From positions 1 to 37,067 of the forward strand of contig JAPPDX010000078.1 in the NCBI GenBank assembly GCA_028824415.1: DNA of 37,067 nt, written 5' to 3'. The translations under genes and the position numbers were made by a program. Positions within the stretch are counted from its first letter, which is position 1; each line of letters begins with the position of its first letter. Shown here piece after piece: positions 23,381 to 31,800 of the stretch. Origin of the DNA: a bacterium. Lineage in GTDB: Bacteria > Actinomycetota > Acidimicrobiia > Acidimicrobiales > CATQHL01. The notes below the pieces were generated by a model. It saw only the letters and a program-made list of their open reading frames with translations, had not been told where the DNA came from and searched no databases.

Positions 23381-23395
23381 TATCATATTATGATA
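23381..23395. promoter_or_regulatory. 15-bp palindromic operator for the GntR regulator
   Basis: TATCATATTATGATA is a perfect odd palindrome centred on 23388, in the only AT-rich part of the 83-nt gap between the divergent dehydratase and regulator genes. FadR/GntR-FCD regulators bind short palindromes in such positions and are often released by the pathway sugar acid. It could cover the promoters of both transcripts. Confidence 0.6.
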
Positions 23396-23430
23396 TGTAC
23401 GCACAAGGGCCTCCCGGTAGACTGTCCCCG

Positions 23431-24189
23431 ATGGACTTCGAGACCCGCACCGGGGCAGGCCTACGCCAGCAAACCGTCGAGCGAATCGGCTATGGAATCG
23501 TTGACAGCACCTTCCCGACCGGGCACCGGTTCGCCAGCCAGGACGACCTGTCCGTGGAACTCGGCGTCTCGCGCACCGTGCTCCGCGAGGCCCTGGGTCT
23601 CCTCCGGGACAAGGGGCTGATCGAGTCCCGTCCGAAGGTGGGCACTGTCGTGGCAAGCCCCCGCTCGTGGAACCTGCTGGATCCGGATGTCCTGCGTTGG
23701 AGCATCGCCGCCCGATCAGCACCGACCACACTCGGCCACGTTGCCGAGGTGCGTCTGCTGATCGAACCGGAAGCGGCCCGACTGGCCGCCCGCCGGCGCA
23801 GCGACGAGGCAGCGGACGAACTCGTCGACCTGCATCAGGCGATGGCCGAGACGGTCGCCGACTTCCCGCGGTACATCGAAGCCGACCTGGCCTTTCACGA
23901 TGCGGTGTTCCGGGCGGCGGCGAACCCCGTACTCGCCCACATGGCGGGAACGATCCGGGTCGCCCTCGAAGGGAGCCGGGTACTCACGGTCCAAGTGCCC
24001 GGAGGGCCGGCCACGACCCTCGATCTACACCTCGACGTCGCCCACGCCATCCGCCGGCAGGATGAAGACGAAGCCGCCAAGGTCATGACCGAACTGATCG
24101 AGGTTTCGGCCGACGACCTCCTGCGCATGCTGCAGGCGCCCGCGCCGCAGCGGCCGCCCGGCGCACCGTTGGGCGGCGCTAGGTCATGA
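23431..24189 (+). CDS. GntR-family transcriptional regulator, FCD (FadR) type
   Basis: A 252-residue regulator starting MDFETRTGAGLRQQTVERIG. The N-terminal winged helix is clear: DDLSVELGVSRTVLREALGL, then LRDKGLIESRPKVGTVV. The C-terminal FCD ligand domain has the metal-binding pattern ADLAFHDAVFRAAANP, with further His in LDLHLDVAHAI. An in-frame ATG at 23395 would start inside the operator and has no ribosome-binding site, so 23431 is preferred, although its own site is weak. It probably represses the divergent dehydratase-importer operon until the sugar acid appears. Confidence 0.83.
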   Translation: MDFETRTGAGLRQQTVERIGYGIVDSTFPTGHRFASQDDLSVELGVSRTVLREALGLLRDKGLIESRPKVGTVVASPRSWNLLDPDVLRWSIAARSAPTTLGHVAEVRLLIEPEAARLAARRRSDEAADELVDLHQAMAETVADFPRYIEADLAFHDAVFRAAANPVLAHMAGTIRVALEGSRVLTVQVPGGPATTLDLHLDVAHAIRRQDEDEAAKVMTELIEVSADDLLRMLQAPAPQRPPGAPLGGARS

Positions 24190-24230
24190 GAAGCGTCCCT
24201 GTCGCCGCTCGCTATTGTCAAGTTCCGGCG

Positions 24231-24255
24231 TGAACCTCCCTGGGTATTGCGCAGG
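24231..24255. repeat. inverted repeat, right copy (mate at 16598-16621)
   Basis: TGAACCTCCCTGGGTATTGC followed by GCAGG, inverted relative to the left copy with a one-base length difference. It lies 41 nt after the GntR stop. The flanking TTGTCAAGTTCCGG resembles an insertion-sequence end. Confidence 0.65.
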
Positions 24256-24373
24256 CTCAGGTGTGCCCTGTGTTTCGCGCGATCACTGGTGTGCGGTGGA
24301 GGTCGCGACAACTGGTCGCGCTCAGCCTCTGGATTCTGTGGGTTGAATCAATCAGCCATGCCCCCAAACATGA

Positions 24374-24477
24374 CCCGGAGCTACCGCATAACGATTGTCA
24401 TAACGAGACTCGCCGATCTCACTATCTCCGCAGGTCAGAGGCCATTTGAGGCCACATTGGTCGTACCCAGGGGAGGT
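24374..24477. repeat. dispersed intergenic repeat, copy B (divergent)
   Basis: Matches copies A and C in order and spacing: CCCGGAGCTACCGCATAACG, ATAACGAG, GATCTCACTATCTCCGC, GGTCAGAGGCCAT and TCGTACCCAGGGG. It is more diverged than A and C. Between it and the antitoxin remnant (24478-24557) no gene is seen. Confidence 0.55.
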
Positions 24478-24571
24478 ATGAGGGCTACAAAAGGCCTGTT
24501 CAGAGAGATTTGGTGGCACGGCCAAGTGTCTTGTCTGCGTTGTTTGGCTCGCTACTACTAACGGATCTTCT

Positions 24572-24751
24572 GTCGGGCAGATCATCGCCGGCAAGCGATC
24601 CGTGAGCACCGACACCGCTTTGCGATTCGAGCACTGGTTCGGCGTCGAGGTCCAGTTCTGGTTGAACCTCCAGACCCAAGTCGACCTCATCATCGCCGAA
24701 GAGAACGTCGGCGAAGCGGTGCAGAACCTGCCCTCAGCAGCACGCGCCTAG
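24572..24751 (+). pseudogene. truncated HigA antitoxin, second copy
   Basis: Nucleotides from GTCGGGCAGATCATCGCCGG to the stop at 24751 align with 16348-16527, and the encoded C-terminus ends NLPSAARA like the first copy. The N-terminal half, including VHPGEIL, is missing. The upstream CTAACGGATCT stretch is joined directly to the middle of the gene across a shared GTCG, relative to the first copy. The remnant has no start and cannot be a functional antitoxin. Confidence 0.75.
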
Positions 24752-24875
24752 CCACCCGCGCGCCGCCCACACCATCATCCGAGTCAAACAAACCGACCGC
24801 GAATAGCACGGGGCAGACCACCACGATCTCGGGGGATCCAGGGTGAGGAATCTCACTGATCAGAAGTGAGGAATC

Positions 24876-25660
24876 TCAGTAGTCGCCATCACAGGCCTTC
24901 ACGGGCTGATCGGCCACACCGGCGCGGCGAGCGGCGTCGGCCACCGACACCTCGCCGCGCAGCAGCGGTGATTTCCTGCTGATCAGTCTGCTGCCGGGAT
25001 TCGTCGGCGTGCTCACGCCGGGGAGTCGTGTTTGGCAGTCGGTGCACCCCCTGGGTCCCGATCGCTGCGCGGCGCGCACGCGCGGCGCCTTCGCCTCGAC
25101 CTGGGTTGCCCTGTCGGTGTTCTCGATCGTGCACGCGGGGCAGACGCCGGCCGAGCTCCCGCCAGAGCATGGACCCGCGGAAGGACTCCATCTCTGCGCG
25201 CCTGCCCCGTGATGCATAATCTGCAATACTCCTGACGTGAATCTGAGCAAACCGCAGAGAGCGGCCTCAGAGTATTGCAGAATTGTGGCCGCCCGGCGCG
25301 GCGTCGCCGACCGGTTCGAGGACCTGTTCCTTGACCGCGCCGGACACTCGCCCACGCAGGGGACCGACCAGGCCCCGCTGACATTTTGCCGCGACGGCGC
25401 CGACTCGATGGCCTGCGCCTTGGCCGCCTCGGTCGACTGTTCTAGCTCTTCCAGCGCGGCCTCCGGTTGCCGGTGCCGCTCCCCGGCGGGCCGGTCCCGC
25501 CGGACCACCAAAGCAGCGAGCGCCGAGTCCTTGACGCTGCGGCGAATCCCGGTAACGGTCGACACGTCCACCTGCGGCTTCCGGGCCGCCTCCGCTTGGG
25601 CCATCTCCCGGGACGTCACCTGCAGGAGAAATCCCCACTTCGCCTCCGGCGACAGCTCAT
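24876..25660 (-). pseudogene. degraded transposase gene(s), helix-turn-helix type
   Basis: Near the 5' end the minus strand reads QVDVSTVTGIRRSVKDSALA and ALEELEQSTEAAKAQAIE, typical of the HTH and coiled-coil start of small IS transposase subunits. At the other end it reads SRKSPLLRGEVSVADAARRA, a second transposase-like HTH. The middle is not family-like, and continuation peptides are spread over other frames. The long open frame in this interval is therefore a mosaic of decayed insertion-sequence pieces, not a gene. A doubled GTGAGGAATCTCA motif (24844, 24867) lies beside it. Confidence 0.55.
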
Positions 25661-25817
25661 GCCCTCGCCGCCGAGTCTGGTTCCTTCCCGTCTCTGACGA
25701 TTCCTTTCAGAGCAACCCGAGAGCCCGCCCAAGTCGGGAAGTTGCTCACCACCTCCGCGGCGGACTCAGACACGGAACGTTGCGGCGAGACGGTTGGTCG
25801 AAGATTCCGGGGGAGTG

Positions 25818-28800
25818 ATGACGGCACTATGCCGGCGCGGCACTTACGCATTGTGTGTTCTAGCGGTCTTCATGGTGATTTCCACGAGTCTGGTGAGCGC
25901 GCAGGACGTGGAATCCCCGGTGGTGAGCGAAACTCTGGAGGATGTCTCTCTGACTGTTGGCGACGACGCCTTGAGCGTGGACGTGGCGAGCGGTTTTGGT
26001 GGCGTGGTCGATTCGTATGAGGCCTCATCGGATGACGATGGTGTGGTGAGCGTCTCGGCCGTGGGCTCGGTGGTGTCGCTGACGCCGGTGACGGCGGGAT
26101 CAGCGACCGTGACAGTGTCTGCTGTGAACACCGCGGGGAGTGCGTCGCAGTCCTTCGCGGTGACCGTACGTCCGGCTGTGCCGGTGAGCGCGGAGGAGAT
26201 TTCCGATCAGGAGTTGACTGTTGGCGACGACGCCTTGAGCGTGGACGTGGCGAGCGGTTTCGGCGGTGTGGTCGATTCGTATGAGGCCTCATCGGATGAC
26301 GATGGCGTGGTGAGCGTCTCGGCCGTGGGCTCGGTGGTGTCGCTGACGCCAGTGGCGGCGGGATCAGCGACCGTCACCGTGTCTGCTGTGAACACCGCGG
26401 GCACTGCGTCGCAGTCCTTCGCGGTGACCGTGCGCCCGGCGGTGCCGGTGATCGCCGAGGAGATTCCCGATCAGGAGTTCACCGTCGGCGACGACGCCTC
26501 GAGCGTGGACGTGGCGAGCGGTTTCGGCGGTGTGGTCGATTCGTATGAGGCCTCATCGGATGACGATGGCGTGGTGAGCGTCTCGGCCGTGGGCTCGGTG
26601 GTGTCGCTGACGCCAGTGGCGGCGGGATCAGCGACCGTCACCGTGTCTGCTGTGAACACCGCGGGCACTGCGTCGCAGTCCTTCGCGGTGACCGTGCGCC
26701 CGGCGGTGCCGGTGATCGCCGAGGAGATTCCCGATCAGGAGTTCACCGTCGGCGACGACGCCTCGAGCGTGGACGTGGCGAGCGGTTTCGGCGGTGTGGT
26801 CGATTCGTATGAGGCCTCATCGGATGACGATGGCGTGGTGAGCGTCTCGGCCGTGGGCTCGGTGGTGTCGCTGACGCCAGTGGCGGCGGGAGCAGCGACC
26901 GTCACGATTTCCGCGACCAACGCAACCGGAAGCGTGTCTCAGACCGTGTTCGTCGTTGTCTTGCCGGCTGGTTGTGTTGTGCCGTGGGGGGTTGTGGACG
27001 GGTCGGAGTCTGTTTCTCGTGAGGGCCGCTGGCGCCGGGGCGATATGTGTCGTTCCGTGAATGCCCCCGAGGATCGTGATCGGCGTCACTATGCGCGCTA
27101 CTACTCGCTCGATCTGGCGGAGGCGATGCATGTGCGGATTGGTTTGTCCGGCGCGGACATCCTCACCGATGAGCACTTGTTCCTGTTGGCGGGAACGGGC
27201 ACGACAGGGGCGGTGGTCGCCAGCGACGTCGAGACCGCCGATGCGGCGACTGATCGAGCGTATCTGGAACTCGTCGTCGAGCCCGGCGCGTACACGATCG
27301 AAGCCGCCAGCGGCCACCTCGTCGATGGCTCCTACGAACGCGAGGACGACTTCACGCTGACGATTGACGCGTTCCCGACGTCCCCGTCGGAAGTGCCGGC
27401 TGGTTGTGTTGTGCCGTGGGGGGTTGTGGACGGGTCGGAGTCTGTTTCTCGTGAGGGCCGCTGGCGCCGGGGCGATATGTGTCGTTCCGTGAATGCCCCC
27501 GAGGATCGTGATCGGCGTCACTATGCGCGCTACTACTCGCTCGATCTGGCGGAGGCGATGCATGTGCGGATTGGTTTGTCCGGCGCGGACATCCTCACCG
27601 ATGAGCACTTGTTCCTGTTGGCGGGAACGGGCACGACAGGGGCGGTGGTCGCCAGCGACGTCGAGACCGCCGATGCGGCGACTGATCGAGCGTATCTGGA
27701 ACTCGTCGTCGAGCCCGGCGCGTACACGATCGAAGCCGCCAGCGGCCACCTCGTCGATGGCTCCTACGAACGCGAGGACGACTTCACCCTGACGATTGAC
27801 GCGTTCCCGACGTCCCCGTCGGAAGTGCCGGCTGGTTGTCTCAGGTCAGTCGGGACCGTCGGTGGGCAGTTGGTCGCGGCTCGTGATGGTCGGTGGAGCC
27901 GCGGCGATCTGTGTCGTTCCGTGAATGCCCCCGAGGATCGTGATCGGCGTCATTACGCGCGCTATTTCTCGTTCAGTGTGCCCGAGGCGATGCATGTGCG
28001 GATTGGTCTGAACGGGGCGCAGACGAGGAGCGACGAGTACTTGTACGTGCTGGCGGGTGTCGGCACGACGGGTGCGGTTGTGGCCTCGAACGTCGAGCTT
28101 GAGGACGAGGTGGACGATCTGGCGTCCATCGGTCGGGTGTTCGAGCCGGGCGCCTACACGATCGAGACCACGACCACAGCCGACTTGGAGGACGACTTCA
28201 CGCTGACGATCGATGAGATTGCGGTCGCGTTGCCGAGAAACTGTGTCGAGGCTCCTGGGTCAGCTTGCCCGGTTCCCGTGCTCGCGGGTGCGGTGCTCAA
28301 CGACGGTGCCACGGTCGACTTGATCTATCAAGTGCCGCTCAACGAGTCCTCGATTCCGGAGCTCAGCGCGTTCAGCGTCAGCGTCGACGGCTCGGACCGC
28401 TCTGTCACCGCGGTCACCGTCCGCGACCGCGCGGTGTCTTTGACCTTGGCATCGCCCGTGTCGGCCCCCCAGAGCGTCACGGTCACCTACGCGGTGCCGA
28501 CCGCCGCAGGGCACCCACGCATCGAGAGCGCCGGGGGCCCCGCCGTGGGATTCTCCGACGAACCCGTGACGACCCCGCCGGACCCTCCGACGATCACCCG
28601 CGTCGAATCGACCACCGAGGGCCTAACGATCTCATGGACCCCGGTCGCAGGCATCAGCGGCTACGACGTCGAGTGGCGACGAGACGGCGAGACGGCGTGG
28701 CAACTGTCGAGAGTCGGGGCACAGCAGCAACACACGCTCGGGGGCCTCACGAGCCGCGCCCTGTACTGGGTGCGCATCCGAGCCATCAAGACCCACGAGG

Positions 28801-31800
28801 ACCTGGGCGGCCCGACGACCTACGCCACCGGCTGGTCGGCACTCGAGCCCGGCATCGCCGGCGACTGGGCGCCGCAGAACCTAACCGTCACGCCGGGCGA
28901 CCGAATCCTGACCGCCACATGGGACGACGTGGACGCCGCCACCGATGACTACGAGTTGCAGTGGCGGCCGAAGTCGGCTGCGTCGGCTTCGGCCGTGAGC
29001 GGTTCGCCGAGCACGCGGGGTCAGCGGCGAGGCGACTCAGCGACAGCGCGGAACGTGCTGGAGCCGCCACCGACAGTTCCCGCACCGGCGTGGTCGTCGG
29101 TGCCGGTGGAGTCTGTCGCGCAGGCGTGGAGCGGCACGGTCACGAATCTCCAGAACGGCGAGAACTACAGCGTGCGGGTGCAGTCACTTCGACGTGTCGT
29201 CGTCGACGCCGGAGAACCGACGCAGCGGATCAGGCTCCTTCGTTCTGGCTGGGTGGAGCGGGACGCCGCGCCGACCTTGTCGTTCTCTGTCGCGGAGATC
29301 ACACCTCTTGGTGTTGAGAGTTTCGCGAGAGGGGGCAACCCGGTCCGGCTGTTGCTGCGGTTCGTGCACGGCACCGAAGGCGACAACGCCAACGCCGAGA
29401 GCTTGGCTCAGACGCCGCTGGGCGCGCTGTTCGAGTCGGGACCGAGCCACGAAGCGGGTGTCGGCATTGAGTGCATCAGGTACACGGGGATCTTTCCGGG
29501 TGTGTCTGAAGTCATCGGCAGTGAATGCGTCACCAACAGCTTGGGCTATGTGCGGCTCACCTACACCGTCGGGGCGGTTGGTCGGGACGTGGAGGGCTGG
29601 TCGCGCGACACGGTTCGCATCTTTATCGATCAGAACGCGAACGGCGAGTACGACGAGTCGGAGTCCTACGCCGAGTTCACGGTGCCGATCGCCGAGCCGA
29701 TCGACTACGTCGCGCTGGGCGACTCGTACTCCGCCGGCGAGAACGGCGAGTACTACACCGTCGGCGGGTTCGGCACCGGATTCGCAGGGCAGTACTACTA
29801 CACCAACGGCGCATCCTCCGACTGCCACCGCTGGAACAAGGCATACCCGGTCCTTGTCGCCAACAGCGACCTGAATGTGAACCAACGTACTGGCTTCCCC
29901 GGTACGACACCCGGCGGTCCGCCACCGATCGGCTTCTACGCCTGCACCGGCGCGATCACCCGGAACATCTACCACCCGATGGACACCAACAACGACGGTG
30001 TCCCCGATCAACTTGGAACTGCTGAAGAAATCGCTGACTCAGCCAATCCTAAACTGATCGCAGAAGCTACCACGCTCGCTGCCACGCAAAAAACTGAGAT
30101 TACGAATAGGCCATCGTCGGTAGATCTGATAGAAGAATTCGATTGGCAACAACGCGGTAATCAACATTCGAACTGGGAGCCTCGTCAGGTGGTGTCACTT
30201 GGTGCGGCGAATGCGGTGAGGCCGGTTGATTTGGTGACGTTGACGGTTGGTGGGAATGATCTCGGATTCGCGGAGGGTTTGACTCGCTGTTTCTTTCCGG
30301 ATGTCCCGGTCGGGTATTTTCCTTTCTTCTTGAGCGACTTGGTGTTGGGTTCGGTGCGGTGTGCTCGGGACAGTGGTTTCGAGACAAGGCTGGGGGATCT
30401 CAGGGAGGGCCTTCGTGATGTGCTGGGGGAGCTTCTCGAAGCGACCTCCGACGCGCCTATTTTTGTGTTTGGTTATCCGAATCTTGTGCCGCATGATGAC
30501 AGGGCCTGTTCGGCGTTGACGGCTGAACCGATTCAAGCGGTTTGGAACTCCGACGGATTTGGGTCAATTCGACAATTTGTCTTGGGGCTTGTCGGTGATC
30601 ATGACGTGATTGAGGATGTATCGCTGAGCGCGACGGACCGTCAATTCATTCGGGAGGCGGCGATGGCGTTGAATGACGCAATTGGCGATGAGGTCACGTC
30701 CGCGAACAGCAAAGCCGTGCGGGAGGGTCTTGTTCCTCGCGTGCACTTTGTGGACGTGATGGGGCGATTTGAGGGTCATTCCGCGTGCGGGGACCGTGTG
30801 GCGGATGGCGACGAGTCCGCGGCGAGCAGGTCGAGTGCGGATGGGCTGTGGCTGAACGGCGTGGTCGGTGATGCCCGATCGAGTTCGGCATTTCCCATGT
30901 CGGGGCGGTCCTTCCATCCCACAGCGGCAGGCCATCAGGCGTACGCGTCGGCGCTGATCGACTACATCCGCCAGCGCATCGCGAGCGGCGCGAGGGTCAC
31001 CAGTGCGGGTCTTCCCGACGCCGGAGGCGCCCCGTCGGCGTCCGCTGGCGGGAGGGCGACGCGGACGGGTGAAGGCGGCGGAGGGATCCCGTCGGCGTCC
31101 GCTCGCGGGAAGGCCACGCGGACGGGCGATGGTGGCGGAGATCGCTTGGGGAGGTCGCAGAGCTCGCCGGACGCGACCTCGGAGTCAGAAAAAGAGGAGC
31201 AGCAGGTCATACGGCGGCGGATACTGTGGGCTCGTCCGGCGGAGGGCGCCGCTTCGGGGTGCGGTGTGTTGTGGTCACCCGCTGAGCGGGTGGAGTTCTC
31301 GACGGCGGGGTTCGCGGCGGACTCGACGGTGACGTTTTCGGTGACGGCGGGGACGTTGTCGCGCCGTGATGGGTCCGCGGCGGGGGCGTCGTTGGATCCG
31401 CCCGTGTTGGCGTCGGCGACGGCGGATGGCGAGGGCCGTTTGGCGGCGACTTGGACGCTGCCGACGGCGCCGCACGCCTCGACGCCGGCGTGGTACGCGG
31501 TGAAGGCCGAGGGCGACGCTGCGGGTGGTGGGCGGTTGGTGGCGCGCCTCGTCGCGCCGATTGTTGTGTATCCGGGTGCACAGCCGTGTTCGGCTGACGA
31601 TGTGGCGACGACGACGTTGGGTACCGCGGTCCGGGTGGCTGTGCTGGCCAACGACACGGCGCCCACCGGTGGCGCCTTGGATCCGGCGTCGGTGACCGTG
31701 GAGCCGGTGGGTGGTGTGGAGTTCGTCGTGAACCCGGCCGATGGGTCGGTGACCTTCACGCCCGAGCCCGGGTTCGCGGGCACCGCCACGACACGCTATG

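Noticed and set aside
24876-25619. Intact 247-residue protein on the minus strand
   Set aside because: Only the two ends resemble transposase HTH segments; the middle is out of frame with the family, so it is a decayed mosaic.
26817-27749. 310-codon minus-strand frame
   Set aside because: It is itself a shadow of the 432-bp duplication; its internal repetition only reflects the repeat in the real gene.
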